The translations under genes and the position numbers were made by a program. The notes below the pieces were generated by a model. It was not told the DNA's origin and did not search any database. It was given only the letters and a program-made list of their open reading frames with translations. Below, one piece after another: positions 14,060 to 20,470 of a stretch of 20,470 nt of DNA; the stretch's first letter is position 1, and each line of letters starts with the position of its first letter. The stretch comes from an uncultured Eubacteriales bacterium (GTDB lineage: Bacteria; Bacillota; Clostridia; Christensenellales; CAG-138): assembly GCA_900544555.1 (NCBI GenBank), contig UQWD01000029.1:1-20470 (forward strand), given 5' to 3'.

Positions 14060-16075
14060 CATATTGTTTCTAAGCCGGGGATAACCGCCCGTGAAATCCC
14101 ATATTCCGACGTCCCATCCGGAGTAGGTCGCGGCTGTTCGCATATCCTCTTCGCCGGCCCCGCCGCCGTTCAAATAGCTGCCGGAATAATCGTCCCAAAT
14201 CGCGCTGGCCGTTCCTTTGACATGAAAGCGGCCTTTAAGGAAAATCACGTTAGATACCGTTCCCGTCCTGTGCCCGACTGCGGGCTGCGCGGTCCTGCCC
14301 GCGGCGGTCGCCGGGTTCACGTTGTTTTTGGCGTTTACGGTTGCAATGGTATAGCAGTAACGTACCTGCGCCAATGCGTCGCCCACGATTCCGCCCACGC
14401 CTCCGCTTTGCACGTGAGCGCCTTCCACATATCCACTAGACCAGCAGTTGCTCACCGAGCCGGAATTCCTCGCCGCCCCGGCGATGCCGCCTACGGCTGA
14501 GCTTGAGCTGATAACGGAGCCCGTAAAGAAGCATTCGGAAACGGGGATGTTCACATTTCCGACGATTCCCCCCGCCATGCCCGCGCTGGAGCTGATTTGC
14601 GCACTCGAGGAACAGCCCTTGATATGCCCGCCGTTTAAGCTTGAGTAGCTCGTCGAAAGCGTAGCGCCTGCAATGCCCCCGGCGCCCGGGCCTTTTGTTG
14701 TAAGCGTACCGGCGGTATGGCAGTTCTCAATCGACGCGCCGTAGCAAAAGCCGGCTATGATACCCGCGTGGTAGTTGGTTCCATTGGTGCTGACCGTAAT
14801 ATCCGCGTTTTCAACAACGATATTTTTGAGTTTAACCTCACCTCGGTTAGAGCTGTCGTAGACCGTGCCGAAAAGCCCGGTATAGGGTTGGTTGCCGTCA
14901 GCCGCCCTGTTGATTTTCAGGTTGGTTATTTTGAATCCGTTTCCGTCGAGCCCGCCCTTAAACCATCCGCTTGCCCAAACCACGCCGCCAATAGGCGACC
15001 AGCTCGCATACTGTGATAAATCAATATCCCTGCCCAGCTTGTAGTATTTATCAAGGCCATTTCGGACGTTGTTAAGATCCTCCGGCGTTAGGATGATAAT
15101 GGCTTCATCCCACGACGAGCCGTCGCCGCTTGTTAAAACCTCGCGGTAGAACACCGTAAACACGTTCGCGCCTTCGTCCTCAACCATGAAAGAGTAATGA
15201 GAGTATTCCGGCTCATATGTCTTGCCTCCGAATTCCACGGGCGACATATCCGGATTGTATTGCATTAAGCCAGCCGGTGCGCTCCCTGTTTCGTCGGGCT
15301 TTACGCTCGTTCGGGTCCCTGTGATATAATGTTTAATCGTATAAGTATGCTGGCCGGGCTCAGGCGTTACGCTGCCGGCGGGCCCGCCAATTTCGGCCCC
15401 GTCATCCGTTTGGCCTGCTCCAACATATAATTTACCGTGAAAATGCTTGGCCTGATAATCGTTACCGGCCGTTTCTGGAAGATGTGCGGCAACAACATAC
15501 TGAACCGACTCACCGGCCCCAATCGTATCGCCGGGCGCATATACGGCTTTTTCTCCTGAGTCCAGCGTTAATTCGTTGAGGTTAATGTTTTCTATCCGCT
15601 TCCATTGACCGCCGATCATTTGATATAAATAGATTTTGAGCGCGTCCTCCAGCTCGTTTCCGCAAGCGGCCTCGCCGTTTTGCTCAATTCCTCCCCGGCC
15701 GTCAGGGACCATGTTTTTTACCCGGCAGCCCGACGGCGCGCCTTGATTAACCACGCTTATAGTAATACGCGCGGGCAGCGTACCCGTGTTGTTGACAGTA
15801 ACCGGCCGGAAATAAACCGGAGCCGGATCAAAGCCTTCGGTATTGACATTCTCGTAAGCGGCTCCAAATTCCGCCTCAAACTGCGCGAGCGAAAGGGGGC
15901 GTAAGTTTTGAAACTCAAGCCCGGCGCTCTGGCCCAGCTCAATATCCAGCATGCCCGCCTGAAAATCTGCGTCAATACGCTCCGTATCCATAAGCCATGC
16001 GAAGGTAACGCTTGCGAGCATAGCACCCGTTACGACAATGAGAATCAATAATATCCAAAAACTCTTGTTTTTCAA
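14051..16075 (-). CDS. TasA-like protein with MucBP-like module and GLUG repeats
   Basis: A 674-residue exported protein, first gene of the operon. A TTG start at 16075 is chosen because GGGGGGAG lies 6 bases upstream and the protein then begins MKNKSFW plus a hydrophobic core, like its paralogues; the ATG 57 bases further out has no such site. The signal ends SVTFA before WLMDTE. Residues 28-232 are a TasA-like domain (NLRP, NNTGTLPARITI, Cys117...Cys138, AKHFH, GAGQTDDGAEIGG). Residues 243-312 look like a small beta-rich adhesin module (YTIKHYITGT...FTVFYRE), MucBP-like. Residues 316-674 contain GLUG-type repeats (GGIAG and GGIVG motifs) and end WDFTGGYPRLRNN. It is probably a surface-exposed adhesive subunit; the ligand is unknown. 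Confidence 0.85.
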   Translation of the reverse strand: MKNKSFWILLILIVVTGAMLASVTFAWLMDTERIDADFQAGMLDIELGQSAGLEFQNLRPLSLAQFEAEFGAAYENVNTEGFDPAPVYFRPVTVNNTGTLPARITISVVNQGAPSGCRVKNMVPDGRGGIEQNGEAACGNELEDALKIYLYQMIGGQWKRIENINLNELTLDSGEKAVYAPGDTIGAGESVQYVVAAHLPETAGNDYQAKHFHGKLYVGAGQTDDGAEIGGPAGSVTPEPGQHTYTIKHYITGTRTSVKPDETGSAPAGLMQYNPDMSPVEFGGKTYEPEYSHYSFMVEDEGANVFTVFYREVLTSGDGSSWDEAIIILTPEDLNNVRNGLDKYYKLGRDIDLSQYASWSPIGGVVWASGWFKGGLDGNGFKITNLKINRAADGNQPYTGLFGTVYDSSNRGEVKLKNIVVENADITVSTNGTNYHAGIIAGFCYGASIENCHTAGTLTTKGPGAGGIAGATLSTSYSSLNGGHIKGCSSSAQISSSAGMAGGIVGNVNIPVSECFFTGSVISSSSAVGGIAGAARNSGSVSNCWSSGYVEGAHVQSGGVGGIVGDALAQVRYCYTIATVNAKNNVNPATAAGRTAQPAVGHRTGTVSNVIFLKGRFHVKGTASAIWDDYSGSYLNGGGAGEEDMRTAATYSGWDVGIWDFTGGYPRLRNNMGS

Positions 16076-16330
16076 AACGCGCTCCCCCCGTCCGTCTCCG
16101 GTCGAAAAATACCCTGCACGAGGCTTTGTCATTAAAGCTCAAGGGCAGGGATAGTTTTAGAATTAAACGTTACGTCGCAAAGCCGCCAGCGTTTTTCGCC
16201 CCGCTCTTTCTTTCGATCGCTTCAAAAGAAACGACACACTATAAATAAGCTAATGATATGTAAACATTTAACATATTGAATATAATAAATGAATAGTTCT
16301 TTATTATATTTCATTAGCATATTTTACCAT
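16076..16330 (-). promoter_or_regulatory. Long 5' leader of the fibre operon
   Basis: About 255 nt separate the predicted start site (near 16331) from the TTG start. It contains the large stem-loop at 16249-16318, an A/G-rich stretch, and GC-rich potential stems around 16155-16205. A leader of this length suggests post-transcriptional control, but no known riboswitch class could be recognised by eye. Confidence 0.45.
16249..16318. repeat. Large two-tier inverted repeat in the fibre operon leader
   Basis: GCTAATGA (16249-16256) matches TCATTAGC (16311-16318). Inside it AATATAATAAA (16279-16289) matches TTTATTATATT (16300-16310), both perfectly. In the minus-strand RNA this forms a long hairpin within about 15 nt of the predicted 5' end; as DNA it could bind a regulator. 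Confidence 0.65.
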
Positions 16331-16337
16331 GAAACAA

Positions 16338-16366
16338 ATGATATCACTATTACCAATATTTGTCAA
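16338..16366 (-). promoter_or_regulatory. Sigma-A-type promoter of the fibre operon
   Basis: On the minus strand TTGACA (16366-16361) and TATCAT (16343-16338) are separated by 17 bp. It is the only good promoter upstream of the six-gene run. Confidence 0.7.
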
Positions 16367-16650
16367 CATCCACAATAATTCTATTAACCGTCCGCTAATC
16401 GCAATTATTTTTGCCGATAAATCAGAGTATATTATTGTATAAAATGTACTGAACTCTTAAATCACGGTTGTTGAATACTTATGTCTTGTTTTTGCCGAAA
16501 GTAACCAGTGTACTTAACTAGTTCACCCAAACATTCTATAATAAATTTAAATAATCAAGTTATGATTATGCAATATTATTTCAAAACTCATTCCCCACGT
16601 CATACTCGGTTTATGCGCGTGCCAATGCGCGCGGCACGAAGCTGCAGCAC

Positions 16651-16679
16651 TTGACGTTATCGCGATTTAAGCATAAACT
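16651..16679 (+). promoter_or_regulatory. Sigma-A-type promoter of deoC
   Basis: TTGACG (16651-16656) and TAAACT (16674-16679) are separated by 17 bp. The leader is short (about 23 nt) and contains the RBS AAGGAG (16696-16701), 7 bases before the ATG. The 280 bases between this and the divergent fibre promoter hold no recognised gene. Confidence 0.65.
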
Positions 16680-16708
16680 GTCAGAGAAGAAAACGAAGGA
16701 GATGTTCC

Positions 16709-17347
16709 ATGCATCAGTATATCGATCATACACTTTTAAAACCTGACGCCACGCGCTATGAGATAGACGCCTTATGCGGAGAAGCGATACGTTACCGATT
16801 TGCTTCCGTATGCGTTAACCCGATTTGGATAGGTCACGTCGCGACAAGGCTTGAGGGTTCCGGCGTCGCGCCCTGCTGCGTTATCGGCTTTCCTCTTGGC
16901 GCTACGCTGCCGGATGTCAAGGCTTATGAGGCGAAAGCCGCCATCGCGCTTGGGGCGGCGGAACTGGATATGGTTATCAATATCGGCGCCGCTAAAGAAG
17001 GGCGCTGGGCGGACGTCGAGGAAGATATACGCGCGGTTACGGAGGCAGCCTCTGGAAAAGCCCTTGTCAAAGTAATAATTGAGGCATGCCTCCTTACCGA
17101 TGATGAGAAGAGTCAGGCTTGCCTGGCCGCCAAGCGGGCAGGCGCGGATTTCGTAAAGACGTCCACCGGTTTTTCATCCGGCGGGGCGGTCTGCGCGGAC
17201 GTTCGGTTAATGCGCGAAGCGGTCGGGCCGCAGATGGGCGTTAAAGCCTCCGGCGGCATACGTACGCGCGAAGACGCTGAAAATATGCTCTCTGCCGGGG
17301 CAAACCGCCTCGGCGCGAGCGCTGGAATAAAGATTGTGGAGGGATAG
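16709..17347 (+). CDS. deoC: Deoxyribose-phosphate aldolase
   Basis: A 212-residue class I aldolase (TIM barrel) that splits 2-deoxyribose 5-phosphate into glyceraldehyde 3-phosphate and acetaldehyde, the last step of deoxynucleoside breakdown. Family signatures are present: the IDHTLLKPDAT start, LDMVINIG with Asp87, the Schiff-base Lys150 in DFVKTSTGF, and Lys179 in VKASGGIRT, which tunes the active site. The length is typical of the short bacterial form. It is followed without a gap by the malic enzyme gene and is not accompanied by the usual deoxynucleoside genes (phosphorylase, phosphopentomutase) within the window. Confidence 0.96.
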   Translation: MHQYIDHTLLKPDATRYEIDALCGEAIRYRFASVCVNPIWIGHVATRLEGSGVAPCCVIGFPLGATLPDVKAYEAKAAIALGAAELDMVINIGAAKEGRWADVEEDIRAVTEAASGKALVKVIIEACLLTDDEKSQACLAAKRAGADFVKTSTGFSSGGAVCADVRLMREAVGPQMGVKASGGIRTREDAENMLSAGANRLGASAGIKIVEG

Positions 17348-18523
17348 ATGGATTACGCGAAGGAATCTTTACGCCTGCATGAGGGTTGGAAAGGCAAAAT
17401 TGAGGTTATCGCTTCCGTACCCGTAAAAACCAAGCGGGATCTCTCGCTTGCGTATACGCCGGGCGTAGCGCAGCCCTGCTTGGAGATTCAAAAGGATATC
17501 GAAAAGAGCTATGAACTCACGCGCAGGCATAACATGTGCCTTGTCGTAACGGATGGATCGGCCGTACTTGGCCTGGGCGATATCGGACCAGAGGCCGGAA
17601 TGCCCGTTATGGAAGGGAAATGTGTGCTTTTTAAGGCGTTTGGCGGCGTAGACGCTTTTCCGCTGTGCATTAAATCCCATGACGTTGACGAGATCGTAAA
17701 CGCTATCTACCTGATCTCCGGCAGCTTCGGGGGGATTAATCTGGAGGATATATCCGCCCCACGCTGTTTTGAAATCGAGCGCAAGCTCAAGGAAAAATGC
17801 GATATCCCCGTTTTTCACGACGATCAGCACGGCACGGCCATTGTAACGCTTGCCGGTCTTGTCAACGCCTTGAAGCTGGTAAACAAACAAAAGGAGAATG
17901 TGCGAGTGGTTATCAGCGGCGCCGGGGCCGCAGCCATATCCGTAACACGGTTAATGCTTGCGGATGGGTTCAGGCATATCATCCTCTGCGATCGGGCGGG
18001 TGCTATCTTTGAAGGGCGCGCACATGGAATGAACGCCATTAAAGAGGAGATGGCCGCCGTCACCAACAGGGAAAAGCGCCGAGGCTCCCTATCCGATATG
18101 CTTTGCGGGGCGGATGTGTTTATCGGCGTAAGCGCTCCCGGCATGGTCAGCGCCAGGATGGTTTCAACTATGGCGAGCGGCGCGATTGTTTTCGCCTGCG
18201 CCAACCCAACGCCGGAGATTTTTCCCGATGAAGCCCGCGCAGGCGGCGCTGCCGTCATCGCAACGGGCCGAAGTGACTTCCCCAACCAGATAAACAACGT
18301 GCTCGCGTTCCCCGGCGTTTTCCGCGGGGCGTTTGACGTGCGCGCGCGGGATATTAACGACGCGATGAAGCTTGCCGCGGCGTATAAGCTTGCAAGCCTG
18401 ATTCCGGACGGCGATCTCAGCCCGGAGCTCATTATCCCGGAGGCCTTTGATCCGCGGGTAGGCAAAGCCGTGGCTGAAGCTGTGGCGGACGCGGCGCGTA
18501 TGAGCGGCGTGGCACGTATATAA
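17348..18523 (+). CDS. NAD(P)-dependent malic enzyme, short form
   Basis: A 391-residue enzyme that oxidatively decarboxylates malate to pyruvate. The start codon directly follows the deoC stop codon, and GGAGGG lies inside the end of deoC, so translation is coupled. Malic-domain residues are visible: Tyr36 in AYTPGVAQP, Lys91 in MEGKCVLFK, the metal ligands Glu133 and Asp134 in NLEDISAP, and Asp158/Asp159 in FHDDQHGTAIV. The NAD-binding domain has GAGAAA at 191-196, and Asp215 in ILCDRAG at the end of the second strand, which favours NAD over NADP. NPTPEI (287-291) and AFPGVFRGAFD (320-330) complete the family pattern. The length matches the bacterial short form without a phosphotransacetylase domain. 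Confidence 0.95.
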   Translation: MDYAKESLRLHEGWKGKIEVIASVPVKTKRDLSLAYTPGVAQPCLEIQKDIEKSYELTRRHNMCLVVTDGSAVLGLGDIGPEAGMPVMEGKCVLFKAFGGVDAFPLCIKSHDVDEIVNAIYLISGSFGGINLEDISAPRCFEIERKLKEKCDIPVFHDDQHGTAIVTLAGLVNALKLVNKQKENVRVVISGAGAAAISVTRLMLADGFRHIILCDRAGAIFEGRAHGMNAIKEEMAAVTNREKRRGSLSDMLCGADVFIGVSAPGMVSARMVSTMASGAIVFACANPTPEIFPDEARAGGAAVIATGRSDFPNQINNVLAFPGVFRGAFDVRARDINDAMKLAAAYKLASLIPDGDLSPELIIPEAFDPRVGKAVAEAVADAARMSGVARI

Positions 18524-18543
18524 CGGAGAAGCTCCGCCTTTTA
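18524..18543 (+). terminator. Short hairpin terminator after the malic enzyme gene
   Basis: A 5-bp stem CGGAG/CTCCG with a 3-base loop, followed by CCTTTTATT, begins directly after the stop codon. It is weak and is backed by a stronger terminator just downstream. Confidence 0.5.
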
Positions 18544-18567
18544 TTGCTTACTAATCAAGTGTTTGCA

Positions 18568-18610
18568 GCAAAGGGGCTGTTCTCTTTTGAGACAGCCCTA
18601 TTTTGCTTTT
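18568..18610 (+). terminator. Main intrinsic terminator of the deoC operon
   Basis: GCAAA-GGGCTGTTCTC pairs with GAGACAGCCC and TTTTGC around a TTTT loop, with one bulged base, and TTTT follows (18607-18610). Confidence 0.85.
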
Positions 18611-18990
18611 AGTTGAGTACGCTAGATATAAGCAGAATAATGCAATCAACCTGTATACAAGCTGCTTATGATAAGATGAAGTTTTTTCAACATAGGCATA
18701 GACGGTTAACGTTATAGCATTGATTTAATTGTTCGTTCTGCTTCTCTTTTTAAGCTGATTTATCGTTTCATAGCAAAAAACCGGATAGCTATAACTTTCC
18801 GTCGGAGCCTGATGAGGCAGCAAGAATATTCAGGGTTAGAGCGGTAATCTAACTAGTTCATTGTGCGTGCGCGTAAAACAAATATACCCCTTGTACTCTT
18901 CGCGCTTGCCTTGTTATGTGGCTCAATACAGCGTTGCCGGCGTGGATAAATCTGAGCATCAGAATTTACCGCCAAATATTCTTGATATAA
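18611..18990. other. Intergenic stretch with one coding-like fragment
   Basis: Between two convergent transcription units. A plus-strand frame at 18754-18852 encodes 32 residues with a protein-like composition (PDSYNFPSEPDEAARIF) but has no start or RBS; it may be debris of a lost gene. Nothing else was recognised. Confidence 0.35.
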
Positions 18991-18993
18991 TAA

Positions 18994-19016
18994 CGGCATA
19001 GCGTTATGCTATGCCG
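18994..19016 (-). terminator. Probable terminator of mreB
   Basis: A perfect 9-bp stem CGGCATAGC/GCTATGCCG with a 5-base loop, followed on the minus strand by TTATTATAT. It lies 24 bases past the mreB stop codon. The U-tract is broken, so efficiency is uncertain. Confidence 0.6.
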
Positions 19017-19040
19017 CAAAATACAATTCGCCTTATGCAT

Positions 19041-20087
19041 TTAAAGGTTCATGTAATAGTCGCCCCTCCGGTAGTCGAAGATGGCCCCGCCCTGGAACTT
19101 ATCGTCCAGCTGCTCAAGCGATTTCCCTGTGCCTATCGCCACGCAGGATATGGGATCTTCCGCAATATAGCAGGGGACCTTGGTATGTTCGGATATAAAC
19201 TTATCCATACCGTAAAGCAGCGCGCCGCCGCCCGTAAGGCATATTCCGCTTTCCGTAATATCGCTCGCCAGCTCCGGCGGCGTTTTTTCAAACAGATTCC
19301 TCACGCCCTCCAAAATCGCCTGAAGCGGCTCTTCAAGCGCGTCAACCATCTCGTTTGATCCAACCACGATAGCTTGCGGAAGCCCGGAAATCAGGTTCCT
19401 GCCCTTTACGTCCACAAAAAGCTGTTCTTTGCGGGGATAAGCCGAGCCAATGCGTATTTTCATCTCCTCAGCCGTACGCTCGCCGATCAGGAGGTTATGC
19501 TTTTTGCGCATGTAACGTACGATAGCCTCGTCAAATTTATCTCCCGCGACTTTTATGGAAGTTGATAGCACGGCGTAATTGAGGGAGATAATCGCGATGT
19601 CCGTCGTGCCCCCGCCTATATCGAGTATCATATTGCCCCGGGGCTGCGTAATATCCAACCCCGCGCCGATTGCGGCCGCGATAGGCTCTTCAATAAGAAA
19701 AGCCTGCCTGCTGCCCGCTTCCAGCGTAGCTTCAATTACTGAACGCTTTTCAACCTCGGTCACGCCGGAGGGTACACAAACCACCACCCGGGGCTTGAAA
19801 AAAATGTGGTTGCCCACTACCTTTTTCATAAAATGGTGCAGCAGCCTTTCGGTAATATCATAATTCGCTATAACGCCCTCGCGCAGCGGCCTAACCGCCG
19901 CTATCTTACCCGGCGTTCTTCCCAGCATGCGCCGCGCTTCCTCGCCTACCGCCTTAATATCGCCCGTAATCTTCTCAACCGCGACGACTGAAGGTTCGCG
20001 CAATACGATGCCTTTGCCCTGAACGTAAACAAGTACGCTTGAGGTGCCGAGATCTATTCCTACGTCTCTAAACTGAAACAGGCCCAT
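19041..20087 (-). CDS. mreB: Rod-shape protein of the MreB/Mbl family
   Basis: A 348-residue bacterial actin that forms membrane-bound filaments directing lateral cell-wall synthesis. The ATG at 20087 is used because GAAGGGA lies 7 bases upstream; the longer frame to 20111 has no site. Actin-fold motifs are in order: phosphate-1 IDLGTSS (11-17), VCVPSGVTEVEKR (103-115), IEEPIAAAIG (132-141), phosphate-2 LDIGGGTTD (155-163), and adenosine-binding TGGGALLYGMD (285-295). The length is normal. It stands alone, without mreC, mreD or minCD next to it inside the window, which is more typical of the extra paralogues (Mbl or MreBH) than of the main mreBCD locus, so the paralogue type is open. Confidence 0.94.
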   Translation of the reverse strand: MGLFQFRDVGIDLGTSSVLVYVQGKGIVLREPSVVAVEKITGDIKAVGEEARRMLGRTPGKIAAVRPLREGVIANYDITERLLHHFMKKVVGNHIFFKPRVVVCVPSGVTEVEKRSVIEATLEAGSRQAFLIEEPIAAAIGAGLDITQPRGNMILDIGGGTTDIAIISLNYAVLSTSIKVAGDKFDEAIVRYMRKKHNLLIGERTAEEMKIRIGSAYPRKEQLFVDVKGRNLISGLPQAIVVGSNEMVDALEEPLQAILEGVRNLFEKTPPELASDITESGICLTGGGALLYGMDKFISEHTKVPCYIAEDPISCVAIGTGKSLEQLDDKFQGGAIFDYRRGDYYMNL

Positions 20088-20171
20088 ATTTGTATCCCTT
20101 CTCTGTATCAAGTATTTCTTTTTGAGAAATAACTCATGTTCTAACGTCTTGTTTTACCAATATCATTATTC

Positions 20172-20200
20172 ATTTTACCATTTTAGGGTTAAGCAAACAA
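20172..20200 (-). promoter_or_regulatory. Possible promoter of mreB
   Basis: On the minus strand TTGTTT (20200-20195) and TAAAAT (20177-20172) are separated by 17 bp, about 85 bases upstream of the start codon. Confidence 0.4.
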
Positions 20201-20412
20201 GCCTGATATTCAACAAAATTATTAATAAATTGATAAACAATCGTATTTATTTAACATAACCCACATATCCTCCGGTTTGTATAACGAGAGCCTTGCGTAT
20301 CTTTCGCCGTATCAGCCCGTTTCAATTTCGTTTTTTCGCCGATAAACGAAGAAGCCCTCGAATTAAGCCGTTTTTCCCACCTAAAGTTTAAAGGATGTAG
20401 CACAACGAAATA

Positions 20413-20470
20413 TATCAGTGTGTCGAAAAAGTGGCTGCGCCACGTTTTTCGAGTTAACACGGAGCGCTTT
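20413..20470. repeat. Inverted copy of the 7.4-kb structured repeat, cut by the window end
   Basis: Reverse-complemented, this segment matches 7419-7470 over about 55 bases with only a few differences: the block beginning AAAGCGCTCCGTGTTAACTC, then the AAAAACG...GCGCAGCCAC stem and ACACACTGA. Here the stem CGAAAAA-GTGGC/GCCAC-G-TTTTTCG is nearly perfect, so it is strongly hairpin-forming. The copy continues past the window edge. Confidence 0.8.

Noticed and set aside
16176..16184. CGCAAAGCC on the plus strand, as in the core of the c-di-GMP-I riboswitch
   Set aside because: It lies on the strand opposite to the fibre operon transcript, the other conserved parts of the riboswitch are not found around it, and deoC has its own promoter 470 bases downstream. 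An Rfam scan would settle it.
17824..18465. 213-residue minus-strand open frame
   Set aside because: It lies opposite the malic enzyme gene, which has all family motifs; Ala/Ser/Pro-rich shadow with no RBS or family resemblance.
20251..20460. 69-residue minus-strand open frame at the window end
   Set aside because: It runs through the dispersed hairpin repeat, has no RBS and resembles no family.

Overview
The window looks like a chromosomal segment of an anaerobic, low-to-moderate GC Firmicute, most likely a member of the Clostridia. The pointers are a DUF3048 (YerB-type) lipoprotein, a SipW/TasA-type surface fibre locus, a Gram-positive MreB/Mbl, a short-form malic enzyme, strong Shine-Dalgarno sequences with some GTG and TTG starts, and several intrinsic terminators. 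No rRNA, tRNA or CRISPR array was seen. Species cannot be named from the sequence alone.

Layout. Positions 1-1350 hold a secreted or lipid-anchored alpha/beta hydrolase on the minus strand, with its own promoter and terminator. Positions 1351-2200 are AT-rich and hold decayed minus-strand coding remnants. Positions 2203-3368 are a DUF3048 lipoprotein gene on the plus strand. Positions 3550-5930 carry an M20 peptidase and a two-gene unit of zinc-ribbon membrane proteins, all on the minus strand. Positions 5940-8165 are gene-poor and contain coding debris, a highly structured repeat and a frameshifted IS200/IS605-type transposase gene that keeps its RBS-sequestering leader hairpin. Positions 8169-9360 hold a cytoplasmic alpha/beta hydrolase with an acidic N-terminal extension.

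Positions 9802-16366 are the core of the window: a six-gene minus-strand operon. Its order is two large TasA-like proteins with C-terminal GLUG (beta-helix-like) repeats, one plain TasA/camelysin-like protein, a small TasA-like protein, a SipW-type signal peptidase, and a 93-residue TasA-like stub with an acidic tail. A good promoter and a long structured leader lie upstream. The inferred job is export, processing and assembly of a surface fibre or matrix whose larger subunits display beta-helix domains.

Positions 16651-18610 are a plus-strand pair, deoC (deoxyribose-phosphate aldolase) followed directly by an NAD-type malic enzyme, ending in two tandem terminators. Positions 18994-20200 hold mreB/mbl on the minus strand. 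The last 58 bases are an inverted copy of part of the structured repeat at 7.4 kb, which shows that this sequence is dispersed.
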